Shown: positions 23,683 through 31,323 of the stretch, piece by piece
Position numbering within the stretch: position 1 is the stretch's first letter
Layout: each line of letters opens with the position of its first letter
Assembly (NCBI GenBank): GCA_019351955.1
Contig: JABBOE010000004.1
Coordinates: forward strand, 1 to 48,553
Length of the DNA stretch: 48,553 nucleotides
DNA from: Pseudomonadota bacterium
GTDB lineage: Bacteria > Pseudomonadota > Gammaproteobacteria > Burkholderiales > Burkholderiaceae_C
Direction of reading: 5' to 3'
The notes under the pieces: generated by a model
What the model saw: only the letters and a program-made list of their open reading frames with translations
Databases searched by the model: none
What the model was told of the DNA's origin: nothing
Made by a program: the position numbers and the translations under genes

Positions 23683-23964
23683 TTACCAGCGCTTCGTCTT
23701 GATGTTTTGAACATGCGCGTGCTCGCCGACATGGATCGGGGAAACAACCTTGCCGATGTCGACGGCGTACTTCCATACGGTGTCGCCCGTGGCCATGTCC
23801 TTGAGTGCGATTTTGTGGCCAATGGGAATGTCTTGTGTAGCCTTGACGCTGGTCATGCGGTCTTCATCCATGATCCAGCCATTGAGCTCCATGCCTGCCT
23901 TGACACCTTCAACGACGACGACGGCAACGGAGTCCTTGGAATCGTGCAGTACGAAGTGAATCAT
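23683..23964 (-). CDS. suyA: (2R)-sulfolactate sulfo-lyase small subunit SuyA
   Basis: A 93-residue SAF-domain protein with VVVVEGVKAGMELNGWIMDE, DIPIGHKIALKDMATGDTV, and a C-terminus GEHAHVQNIKTKRW. This corresponds to the N-terminal domain of UxaA and to SuyA, the small subunit of sulfolactate sulfo-lyase. The ATG at 23964 has AAGGAG 7 bp upstream and was preferred over distal in-frame starts that add unrelated sequence. It is the first gene of the minus-strand operon. A strong inverted repeat at 24037-24059 lies in its promoter region, shared with the divergent gntR-type gene. Confidence 0.85.
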   Translation of the reverse strand: MIHFVLHDSKDSVAVVVVEGVKAGMELNGWIMDEDRMTSVKATQDIPIGHKIALKDMATGDTVWKYAVDIGKVVSPIHVGEHAHVQNIKTKRW

Positions 23965-24036
23965 TCTGTCTCCTTGGTATGTATATCTGTTCCGGGGCTT
24001 TTGTCCGCACGGGCAGATGCAAGAATACGGATGCAT

Positions 24037-24066
24037 GTCATCTAAGTCAACTAGATGACCTAGATG
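24037..24066. promoter_or_regulatory. Candidate GntR-family operator between suyA and the regulator
   Basis: GTCATCTA-AGTCAAC-TAGATGAC is a perfect 8-bp inverted repeat with a 7-bp spacer. It is followed 1 bp later by a third half-site, TAGATG. Weaker outer symmetry (AATAC on the left, GTATT on the right) extends it. It sits between divergent suyA and the HutC-type regulator and overlaps the expected -35 region of the regulator (TAAAAT at 24077-24082 is a candidate -10). Repression of both genes by the regulator is the likely arrangement. Confidence 0.6.
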
Positions 24067-24146
24067 TATTCCCGAGTAAAATAAGAGCAAATGTTTCGGG
24101 CTTTGGCGCCCGGTTTCTTCCACTGAGTACAAGCCAACGAGCAGCA

Positions 24147-24899
24147 ATGACGGACGCAATTTCAACGGAGATGTCTCTGGGGACGCATCTGTACAAAGAG
24201 GTGAAGCACAAGATCACTGAGTCTTTGCGTACAGGTGAATGGAAGCCGGGCGACGTCATTCCCTCGGAAAAGAGGCTCAGCGAGCGATTTGCGGTGAGCA
24301 TCGGAACGGTGCGCAAGGCCGTGGATGAGCTCACAGCGGAGAACATGCTGATCCGGCACCAAGGGCGCGGCACCTTTGTTGCTTCGCACGGTCGAGGGCG
24401 ATACTTCTTTTCCTTCTTCCATATCGTGCGCCAGGATGGGCATCGAGAATTCCCCACCGTCGAACTCGTTGAATTCGAGAAACGTTACGCTGACGCGAAA
24501 ACAGCTGCTGCCCTGAGCATTGGGGTGGGCGACAAAGTTCTTTGTTTCACCAACAGGCTTAGCTTGCAGGGCGATCCAGTCATCCTGGATCAAATTGTCG
24601 TGCCAGCTACGCTGTTTAAGACGCTGACCGAGCGTACGCTGCGCGAGCGTCGCACCACGATTTACCAGCTTTATCAGGAGCAGGCCGGCATCAGCGTGAT
24701 TCGAACCGCAGACCGTGTTCGCGCGACCAAGGCCGATTCCGGCAAGGCCCGATTGTTGGGGGTGCCAGCCGGGCACCCGCTTCTGTTGGTGGTGCGTGTG
24801 GCGCACTCGTTCAAAGACAAGCCGGTCGAGTTGCGTCACTCCTACGTCAATACCGACCGTTACGAATACGCTGTCGATCTGGTGGGCGATGAGCTCTAA
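24147..24899 (+). CDS. GntR-family transcriptional regulator, HutC/UTRA type
   Basis: A 250-residue regulator. The N-terminal winged helix-turn-helix is at about residues 12-80 (YKEVKHKITESLRTGEWKPG, PSEKRLSERFAVSIGTVRKA, GRGTFVASHGRGRYFF). The C-terminal UTRA ligand domain contains LCFTNRLSLQGDPVILDQIV and HPLLLVVRVAHSFKDKPVEL. It is divergent from suyA across 182 bp that carry a palindromic site, so it probably controls the sulfolactate operon and itself in response to a substrate or intermediate. The ATG at 24147 was chosen to start just before the DNA-binding domain; the ribosome binding site is weak. Confidence 0.9.
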   Translation: MTDAISTEMSLGTHLYKEVKHKITESLRTGEWKPGDVIPSEKRLSERFAVSIGTVRKAVDELTAENMLIRHQGRGTFVASHGRGRYFFSFFHIVRQDGHREFPTVELVEFEKRYADAKTAAALSIGVGDKVLCFTNRLSLQGDPVILDQIVVPATLFKTLTERTLRERRTTIYQLYQEQAGISVIRTADRVRATKADSGKARLLGVPAGHPLLLVVRVAHSFKDKPVELRHSYVNTDRYEYAVDLVGDEL

Positions 24900-24989
24900 C
24901 CATAGCCGTCACGACGACGCGCAGCGTGCCTGCGCCCCAATCCTCCGCCGTTCCACGCCGTCTCTTTCATTGCGAGGGGTGAATCGACC

Positions 24990-26600
24990 GTGCATTCGTT
25001 CAGCTTCAGTACAACTTATCCGTCGATCCGGCAGCCGGTGTTCGCGCGCAATGTAGTTGCGACTTCACAGCCTCTGGCTGCGCAGGCTGGGTTGCGCATG
25101 TTGCAGGCAGGTGGCAACGCAGTGGATGCCGCGATTGCCACCGCAGCGGCCTTGACAGTCGTCGAGCCCGTGAGTAACGGACTTGGATCGGACGCGTTTT
25201 GCTTGATCTGGGACGGGCGTCGACTGCACGGACTGAACGCTTCGGGCTGCGCGCCGGAAGCGTGGACGCCCGAGTATTTCGAGCATAAATACGGAGCGGG
25301 CCCTCGCCTGCCGAAGCGTGGCTGGGATTCCGTGACCGTGCCGGGCGCAGTTGCCGGCTGGGCGGCGTTGTCACAGCGTTTTGGCAGATTGCCGTTTGCC
25401 GACCTGATGCAGCCGGCGATCGGTTACGCCCGTGACGGCTTCGCCGTGTCGGTGATCGCGCAAAAGCGCTGGGCTGGGTCGATCGCGGAGCTCAATGCGC
25501 AGCCTGGCTTTGCAGAAGCTTTCATGCCCGGAGGGTGCGTCCCACAGGCTGGCCAAACATGGCGGTTTCCGGCCGCAGCGCGGGCCTTGCAAGCCATTGG
25601 TGCGAGCCGTGGGGAGGCGTTTTATCGGGGGGAGATTGCAGGGGCCTTGGTGCGACACGCTGCAGCGAATGGTGGTGCCATGAGCCGCGCCGATCTGGAA
25701 AGCTATCGCCCGGACTGGGTCGAGCCGATTTGCCGGGTGTTTCAAGGCCATGTCGTGCATGAACTGCCACCCAATGGGCAGGGCGTGGCCGCGCTGATGG
25801 CCATCTCCATACTCGAGCATCGGGGAATCGAGCGCTTTGCACCGGATTCCCCGATAGCCCAGCATTTGCAGATTGAAGCCATGAAGCTCGCGTTCGCCGA
25901 CGTTTATCGTTATGTTGGCTCGGAACAGGCCATGCAGGTACGCACCTCAGATTTGATCGACGACGACTACCTGCGCAAGCGAGCTGAGCTCATTGACGAA
26001 CGGCGTGCGCAGGACTTTGGGCCCGGCAATCCGGCCCGGGGTGGAACGGTATATCTGGCCACGGGCGATGCCGACGGGATGATGGTCAGCTTCATTCAGA
26101 GCAATTTCATGGGATTTGGCTCCGGGGTCGTTGAGCCGGAATGGGGAATTTCTCTACAAAACCGTGGCCACGCCTTCTCGCTGCAGCCGGGGCCCAATAT
26201 CGTTGCACCGGGCAAGCGCCCGTTCCACACAATCATCCCGGGTTTCGTCACGAAGGGGGGGCGGGCGGCGATGGCCTTCGGCGTGATGGGTGCCAACATG
26301 CAGCCGCAAGGCCATGTCCAAACCCTAGCCCGCATTTTGGCCTGGGGTCAGAACCCGCAGGCTGCATGTGATGCGCCGCGCTGGCGTATCGTGGACGGCC
26401 TAAACGTCGAGGTCGAAGCCACAATGTCGCCCGAGCTCGTGCAGGGGCTGGCCGGACTGGGCCACCGCATCAAGATTGTGGCCGATAGCTACCAAGACTT
26501 TGGCTCTGGCCAGTTTATCTGGAACCTTGGCGACCCCAGGGCTAGGGGCTACATCGCCGCCAGCGACTGGCGGCGTGATGGCCAAGCAGCGGGCTATTGA
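24990..26600 (+). CDS. Gamma-glutamyltransferase family protein (YwrD-like)
   Basis: A 536-residue N-terminal-nucleophile hydrolase. The proposed autoprocessing and catalytic Thr is Thr353 in RGGTVYLATGDADGMMVS, aligned with the Thr391 region of E. coli Ggt. The pocket motif VSNGLGSDAF is the form seen in the YwrD-like branch rather than classical Ggt. LPPNGQGVAALMA and GVMGANMQPQGHVQ are conserved. No signal peptide is visible, so it is probably cytoplasmic. It starts with GTG after GAGGGG and lies 90 bp after the regulator on the same strand. Its substrate is unknown. It may release a sulfonate or amine from a gamma-glutamyl or other amide before the suy pathway (speculative). Confidence 0.85.
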   Translation: MHSFSFSTTYPSIRQPVFARNVVATSQPLAAQAGLRMLQAGGNAVDAAIATAAALTVVEPVSNGLGSDAFCLIWDGRRLHGLNASGCAPEAWTPEYFEHKYGAGPRLPKRGWDSVTVPGAVAGWAALSQRFGRLPFADLMQPAIGYARDGFAVSVIAQKRWAGSIAELNAQPGFAEAFMPGGCVPQAGQTWRFPAAARALQAIGASRGEAFYRGEIAGALVRHAAANGGAMSRADLESYRPDWVEPICRVFQGHVVHELPPNGQGVAALMAISILEHRGIERFAPDSPIAQHLQIEAMKLAFADVYRYVGSEQAMQVRTSDLIDDDYLRKRAELIDERRAQDFGPGNPARGGTVYLATGDADGMMVSFIQSNFMGFGSGVVEPEWGISLQNRGHAFSLQPGPNIVAPGKRPFHTIIPGFVTKGGRAAMAFGVMGANMQPQGHVQTLARILAWGQNPQAACDAPRWRIVDGLNVEVEATMSPELVQGLAGLGHRIKIVADSYQDFGSGQFIWNLGDPRARGYIAASDWRRDGQAAGY

Positions 26601-27050
26601 GTCAAAGAGTCATCCAAAAGCCTCATTTTGGCCTTGATATAGCGACATAAATAACTTTGCCTAGCGCTTTCGCGAACCCGGGTTGGTTGGTCGGGTCGCG
26701 TCAAAAGCCCGACCGTTCGCCCGCTGTGCGCGGAAAGTCCGCGCGCCTGGCGGAGAAGTTGGTGTAGGCGCGCTCCAGATCCGCCAGCGACTGTCGCAGC
26801 GGGTGCACGGGTGCCTCGGGCAACTGCGGCATCTCGGAACTGTGGTGCCAGGGCTTCGTCTGTCAAGTTGGGCAACTTGGTCGTCAAGGCAGGTCCCTCG
26901 ACGTCGCCCGCACGATCGAGGTGAGCCGTGAGGACGCCGCGCGGTGGTCGTCGGATGCGTTCGAGCGAGGCAGGCGCCGCCACGGAATCTCGCAGTTGCT
27001 CTCGTTGGGTCGGCCCTGACGGCCCGCGACTCGTGCTTGGCGGCCTCGAT
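26601..27050. other. Gene-poor junction holding a tnpB relic
   Basis: The gap lies between the gamma-glutamyltransferase-like gene and hflX. Apart from the tnpB relic no recognisable gene is present. AT-rich sequence at about 26620-26660 contrasts with GC-rich flanks and may mark the join of unrelated segments. No target-site duplication or intact element end could be identified. Confidence 0.5.
26726..26850 (-). pseudogene. TnpB fragment (IS200/IS605-type), decayed
   Basis: On the minus strand one frame reads EMPQLPEAPVHPLRQSLADL then ERAYTNFSARRADFPR. This corresponds to the internal segment EAPVHPLQQALKDLERTYTN...ARRADFPR of the TnpB at 1-406. Matching DNA runs for about 110 bp, after which similarity is lost on both sides. 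There is no start codon, catalytic domain or element end, so this is an inactive remnant of a related insertion. Confidence 0.75.
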
Positions 27051-28394
27051 TTAGGCGGCATGCTCACGCAGTGAGCGGATCGTCGATTCCTGGCCGCGCA
27101 CGCGGAACACGGCACCCGCTTCTTCCGCGCTTTCGGCCAGCACTTCGCAGTTCGCGTAGATGTCTCGGCGCAGCTGCTGCGCCGACCACGGCACGAGCAG
27201 CTCGGCCTCGACCAGGTTCGTCTGGAAAAATGCCACGATGATGGAGCGCAATTTCGCCACGTCGTCAGCGCAGCGCGCGCTCATCACGATGCACGAGGGG
27301 TACTTAGCGTGCATGTCGCGCGCGAATTCCAACTGCGCTTTGGTGTCGCCGGCGTGGTCGATCTTATTGAATACGCGAATGCGCGGCACGTCCTGCGCAC
27401 CGATTTCGGCGAGCACGTCGTCGGTGACTTGGCGCTGGCGTTCGAATCCGGGATCGCTGGCGTCGATCACGTGCAGCAGCAACGACGCGTCCAGCGCTTC
27501 GTCCAGCGTGGACTTGAACGACTCGACCAATCCGTGCGGGAGGTTCTTGATGAACCCCACGGTATCGCTGACCAGCACGCGCGGCACGCTCTCCGGTTGG
27601 AGCACGCGCACCGTGGTGTCCAGGGTCGCGAACAGCTTGTTGGCCACCAGCACCTCGCTGCCGGTGAGTGCGCGCATCAGCGTGGATTTGCCCGCGTTCG
27701 TGTAACCCACCAATGCCACGCTTGCCACGCCCTGGCCTTGCTGGCGGCGCGCGCGCTGGGTCTCGCGCTCGGTGCCCATGGCGTTGATTTCCATTTGCAG
27801 CTCCGCGATGCGGTCGCGGATCTTGCGCCGATCCAGCTCGGTGTGCGACTCGCCGGCACCTCGGCCGCCGGTGCCGCTTCGCTGCCGGCCTTGCGGCCCG
27901 GCCAGCTTGGCCGCTTCGCGAAGCCGCGGCGCCATGTATCCCAGGCGCGCAATCTCGACCTGGGCGCGGGCGGCACGCGAGCGCGCGTGGCGATGGAAGA
28001 TCTCGAGTATGACCATGGTCCGGTCCATCACCTCGCATCCCACGGCCTTCTCCAGGTTGCGCGCCTGGGAAGGCGAAATCTCGTGATCGATCAGCAGCAC
28101 CTGGATGCCCTCGAATTCCAAGCTCGTCGCGTGGCCCGGCCGATCGTCGTGCCCAATGTTGGCGCGGCTTTCGATATAGGCACGCACTTCGTCGCGCTTG
28201 CCCGCGCCGAGATAGGCCGTCGTGTCGAAGCCAGTGCGCTTCTGGATGAAGGTTTGCACGACCCGGTAGCCTAGGGTCTTGGCCAGTTCTCGCAGCTCGG
28301 CGAGCGAGGACTCGAAATCGGCATCGCTCACATCGGGCATCTGTACCGCGGCGACGACGGCGTCGAGCGGCTTTTCCTGGGTGTCTGGCTGCAT
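27051..28394 (-). CDS. hflX: Ribosome-associated GTPase HflX
   Basis: A 447-residue GTPase. The N-terminal HflX domain includes TFIQKRTGFDTTAYLGAGKR and DRTMVILEIFHRHARSRAAR, followed by a Gly-rich linker with GPQGRQRSGTGGRGAGES. The G domain has G1 GYTNAGKST, G2 region TLDTTVR, G3 DTVGF and G4 NKID. HflX splits stalled or stressed 70S ribosomes. The ATG at 28394 has AGGAC upstream; earlier in-frame starts at 28421 and 28538 are possible. In many proteobacteria hflX sits in an hfq-hflX-hflKC operon. Here it stands alone, with a tnpB relic downstream and restriction-gene relics upstream. Confidence 0.95.
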   Translation of the reverse strand: MQPDTQEKPLDAVVAAVQMPDVSDADFESSLAELRELAKTLGYRVVQTFIQKRTGFDTTAYLGAGKRDEVRAYIESRANIGHDDRPGHATSLEFEGIQVLLIDHEISPSQARNLEKAVGCEVMDRTMVILEIFHRHARSRAARAQVEIARLGYMAPRLREAAKLAGPQGRQRSGTGGRGAGESHTELDRRKIRDRIAELQMEINAMGTERETQRARRQQGQGVASVALVGYTNAGKSTLMRALTGSEVLVANKLFATLDTTVRVLQPESVPRVLVSDTVGFIKNLPHGLVESFKSTLDEALDASLLLHVIDASDPGFERQRQVTDDVLAEIGAQDVPRIRVFNKIDHAGDTKAQLEFARDMHAKYPSCIVMSARCADDVAKLRSIIVAFFQTNLVEAELLVPWSAQQLRRDIYANCEVLAESAEEAGAVFRVRGQESTIRSLREHAA

Positions 28395-28570
28395 GGGGTC
28401 CTGCCGTGGCAAAGGGAACATCGCATCGTACGGGCACGAGCCCATTTCACGCCAATCCAAGACAGCGGCCCTCATGCCAGAATGTCGAATCGTAAGAAAC
28501 CGACAGGCGGCAGGGCTGAACAAGCCCGACATCGGCATCCTGCCTGACTAGTGTCTCGACGACGCGCCAT

Positions 28571-29064
28571 ATGAAGGAGCGCAACCTGGCGGTCAAGCTG
28601 CTGGAGCGTCTGCTCCAGGACGACATCAAGAACCGATTCAAGACCCATGTGGTCAAGGCGGGCAAATATTCGGAACTGCTGCAGGAAAGTCTCAAGCGCT
28701 ATCGCAACCGCACCATCGGAACCGCCCAGGTCATCGAGGAGCTCATCGCCCTATGGAAGCAGTTCCCCGAGGAGGCCTCAAGAGCCCTGACGAGCTGGCC
28801 TTCCACGACGCGCTGGCCGCCAATAAGTCGGCGTACGGGAACTGGGCGACGAGACCCTGGAAAAGACGGCCGTCGAGTTGACGCTGAAACGGCGGAACTC
28901 CGTAACGGTCGACTGGTCGGTGCGGGATTCGTGTGAGCCCGCCTCCGGTGATGGTCAAGACCCTGTTACGCCGTTACAAGTGCCCGCCGGATAAGCAGAA
29001 AGAGGCGACTGAGACGGTGCTCAAGCAGGCGGAGATGCTGTCGGCGGAGTGGGCCATAGCCTGA
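28571..29064 (+). pseudogene. Type I restriction enzyme HsdR, C-terminal fragment, copy A
   Basis: The frame starts MKERNLAVKLLERLLQDDIK and continues through QESLKRYRNRTIGTAQVIEE to FPEEA. Similarity then jumps frame to SPDELAFHDALAANKS, again to RELGDETLEKTAVELTL and [11 protein letters not shown], and once more to [11 protein letters not shown] and ends [11 protein letters not shown]. These are the C-terminal segments of HsdR, the ATP-dependent motor/nuclease of type I restriction, in the correct order. At least three frameshifts and loss of the motor and nuclease domains make it a pseudogene. No hsdM or hsdS lies nearby. A second decayed copy follows at 30711. Confidence 0.85.
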
Positions 29065-29340
29065 GCTGGATGCGTCCCTCGGGCGCCGTTCGCGCCATTC
29101 GCTAGGCCGCGAAGATCGACCGGCAGGGCCGCCGCGAAGATTGCGCGCACGCGCTTTTCGCAATACGGGAATCCCGTGTACGAGTATCAGACGGGGCGGC
29201 TGTGTAATCGGGCACACGCGGAATACGCGAAAGATCACCACAAAGGCGAAACGCGAGACTCCCCTGAGGATATCCACCCTCAGGGGAGTTCTCACCTTAA
29301 TGAGAGAAATTCCAGACTCAATCAAACTCGGCAGTCCCCA
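28678..29340 (+). repeat. Direct repeat A (HsdR tail plus downstream hairpin)
   Basis: This segment is similar along its length to 30711-31378 in the same orientation. It covers the end of the HsdR relic, about 190 bp of noncoding sequence, and a hairpin at 29258-29289. Scattered substitutions and small indels show the copies have been diverging for some time. The two copies flank the carbonic anhydrase gene, with a start-to-start distance of about 2.03 kb. Boundaries are by eye, to within about 20 bp. Confidence 0.8.
29258..29289. repeat. Perfect 12-bp hairpin in repeat A
   Basis: ACTCCCCTGAGG-ATATCCAC-CCTCAGGGGAGT is a perfect stem with an 8-base loop. No T-run follows it, so a simple intrinsic terminator is unlikely. 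The equivalent hairpin in repeat B (31292-31323) differs in the arms by one base pair, changed on both sides. Confidence 0.85.
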
Positions 29341-29710
29341 CGACCAACGTCGCTGGCGACAGCGTGCTGCACGCCCGATTGGACGCTTTGTGATGTACGT
29401 CAAACCATAATATCGCCTCGCTGTTATAAAGAGTTACACGCGTGCGTCCGACGTTGTCGGCGGTTGCATCGGAGCCTGTGATGAAACCAGCAATGGGTCA
29501 AAACACCTCAGCGGCCTCTGCTCGCGCCTTCGTGGTGTTCCCACGGGTGGAACGCAATTTCGCGCCAAGTGACGCGGGGTCAGTGGGTGTTGGCCCGCCA
29601 CGTGCGTTACCAGGACGTTGCGAGTGGATGGCGCTTTGTCACAACGCTACTGGCATGTTGCTCAAGCCTGTCTTGCTACGCACACCCAGAGACTTTTTGG
29701 AGATCGAACC
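29341..29710. other. Intergenic region upstream of the carbonic anhydrase
   Basis: No convincing gene is seen. TGTTATAAA at 29422-29430 fits an extended -10 element and is a candidate promoter, but it lies about 280 bp before the start codon, which would imply a long leader. CATAATATCG just before it is a second AT-rich candidate. GGAG just before 29711 serves as ribosome binding site. Confidence 0.4.
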
Positions 29711-30433
29711 ATGTCTTCCATATTCGCGAAAGCGTTGCTCGCCGCGGCACTGCTGTTGACGTCGCTTGCCAGCGTTTCAGCCAGCCCCGTTGCTACAGCC
29801 AGCCATCCTGACCTGGCCCAGATCAAGGGCGCCATTCAGCATGTTTTGAGAGGAAATGACAGCTTTGTCAAAGGCAGGGCCGCATCGTCCTTTGCGGCTC
29901 GGATCGCAGGACAGCATCCGACTGCCACCGTGGTGAGTTGCTCGGATTCGCGTGTGCAGGCCGAGGCCATTGACCAGGATCCGGAGGGTGACCTGTTTAT
30001 GGTGCGCGAGATTGGCAACCAGATGGCGAGCGGCGAAGGCTCGGTCGAGTATGGCGTACGCCATCTGCACACGCCGCTGTTACTCATCGTTGGGCATTCG
30101 TCGTGCGGGGCGGTGAAGGCGGCAATGGGCAATTACACGGATCTTGAGCCCGCCATCAAGCGAGAACTTGACACACTGAAGGTGACCAAGGGAAGTGCCG
30201 ATGATGCGCAGGCGGTGAAGCGCAGCGTCGAACAGAACGTGAACGAACAGGTGACGTTCGCGCTCAAGAAATTCGCCCCCGAGGTCAAGGATGGCAAACT
30301 TGCCGTATTAGGCGCCGTGTACGATTTTCGTAACGACTACGGGCAGGGGCATGGCCGCCTCGTGTTCGTAAACGTCAATGGCACGACCGACCCCACACAA
30401 ATCACAAGGTTGCTGCGGAGCTATCGCCGCTAG
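29711..30433 (+). CDS. Periplasmic beta-class carbonic anhydrase
   Basis: A 240-residue enzyme that interconverts CO2 and bicarbonate. Zinc ligands and catalytic pair are visible: Cys77-x-Asp79-x-Arg81 (CSDSR) and His129-x-x-Cys132 (HSSC). The N-terminus MSSIFAKALLAAALLLTSLA followed by SVSASPVA is a signal peptide, so the enzyme is probably periplasmic, which is less common than cytoplasmic forms. It may supply or trap inorganic carbon or buffer the periplasm. The ATG at 29711 follows GGAG; longer in-frame starts lack a signal peptide at the N-terminus. It stands alone between two copies of a repeat carrying HsdR relics. Confidence 0.93.
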   Translation: MSSIFAKALLAAALLLTSLASVSASPVATASHPDLAQIKGAIQHVLRGNDSFVKGRAASSFAARIAGQHPTATVVSCSDSRVQAEAIDQDPEGDLFMVREIGNQMASGEGSVEYGVRHLHTPLLLIVGHSSCGAVKAAMGNYTDLEPAIKRELDTLKVTKGSADDAQAVKRSVEQNVNEQVTFALKKFAPEVKDGKLAVLGAVYDFRNDYGQGHGRLVFVNVNGTTDPTQITRLLRSYRR

Positions 30434-30448
30434 GGCGGCGATAGCTCC
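30417..30448 (+). terminator. Perfect 14-bp hairpin over the carbonic anhydrase stop codon
   Basis: GGAGCTATCGCCGC-TAGG-GCGGCGATAGCTCC is a perfect 14-bp inverted repeat with a 4-base loop that contains the TAG stop codon. There is no T-run after it, so it may stabilise the mRNA 3' end or act with Rho rather than as a classical intrinsic terminator. Confidence 0.55.
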
Positions 30449-30710
30449 GGATGCGAGCCTGATGATCAAGGCGTGAATGGACAACTCGACGCCTGAGTGC
30501 GGAGTGTTCTTCGCATGTCTGCAACTTTGGCGCATGACTTCGCATCAGATTCACTTTTCGTTCCATCGCGTCGAAAGTCCCGGCGGACTTTGCATGACCA
30601 TTGCCGTCGCGAAGAATCCAACATTGACGCACTGCGATGCGAGCCGGTTCGGTTTTGCGATGACTCCGCATGAGTCGTAGGCGACGACTTGCATCGAATT
30701 GTTGCGATTG
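30449..30710. other. Intergenic region after the carbonic anhydrase
   Basis: No gene is recognised in either strand. The sequence contains several near-copies of short words such as TTCGCAT and GCATGA (around 30500, 30540 and 30670) without forming a clean array. Confidence 0.4.
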
Positions 30711-31099
30711 CCTGCAGGAGAGCCTCAAGCGGTAACGCAGTCGCGCCGTCGAGACAGGGCCAGATCATCGAGGAGCTCATCGCCCTATGGAAGCAGTTTC
30801 CCGAGGAGGCCTCGGGAGCCCTGACGAGCGGGCTTTCTACGACGCGCTGGCCGCCAATGAGTCGGCTACGGGAACTGGGCGACGCGACCCTGAAAAGGAC
30901 TGCCGTCGAGTTGACGCTGAAACTGCGCAACTCTGTAACCGTGGACTGGTCCGTGCGGGACTCGGTGCGCCCCAGCCTGCGGGTGATGGTCAAGACTCTG
31001 TTACGCCGTTACAAGTACCCGCCAGATAAAGAGGAAGAGGCGACCGAGACCGTACCGAAGCAGGCGGAGATGCTGTCGGCGGAGTGGGCCGTAGCCTGA
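30711..31099 (+). pseudogene. Type I restriction enzyme HsdR, C-terminal fragment, copy B
   Basis: It begins within the HsdR segment LQESLKR, immediately hits a TAA stop, then reads VETGQIIEELIALWKQFPEE. After a short out-of-frame stretch (EPDERAFYDALAANESA in another frame) the main frame resumes with [40 protein letters not shown] and [20 protein letters not shown], and ends at 31099. It is shorter than copy A at the 5' end but has fewer frameshifts. It lacks all catalytic parts of HsdR and is a pseudogene. Confidence 0.85.
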
Positions 31100-31291
31100 G
31101 CTGGATGCGTTCCTCGGGCACCGTTCGCGCCATTCGCTAGGCCGGGAAGATCGACCGGCAGGGCGCCGCGAAGATTGCGCGCACGCGCTTTTCGCAATGC
31201 GGGAAACCCGTGTGCGAGCATCAGACGGTGTGGCCGTGTAATCGGGCGCATGGGGAATAGACGCGAAATCTCCGCAAAGGCGAAATGCAAG

Positions 31292-31323
31292 ACTCCTCTG
31301 AGGATATCCATCCTCAGAGGAGT
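31292..31323. repeat. Perfect 12-bp hairpin in repeat B
   Basis: ACTCCTCTGAGG-ATATCCAT-CCTCAGAGGAGT is perfectly paired. Relative to repeat A the sixth base of the left arm is T instead of C, and the matching base of the right arm is A instead of G, so pairing is kept. One loop base also differs. Confidence 0.85.

Noticed and set aside
28966-29403. 145-codon minus-strand frame in repeat A, with a similar 115-codon frame in repeat B (31001-31348)
   Set aside because: The likeness of the two translations follows from the DNA repeat. The frames run antisense to HsdR relics, lack ribosome binding sites and break at different points.
29442-29759. 105-codon plus-strand frame upstream of the carbonic anhydrase
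   Set aside because: It overlaps the signal-peptide region of the anhydrase in another frame, has no ribosome binding site and no recognisable domain.
30477-30680. Irregular recurrences of TTCGCAT/GCATGA after the carbonic anhydrase, checked as a possible repeat array
   Set aside because: Spacing and unit sequence are irregular and there are no uniform spacers, so this is not a CRISPR or tandem array.
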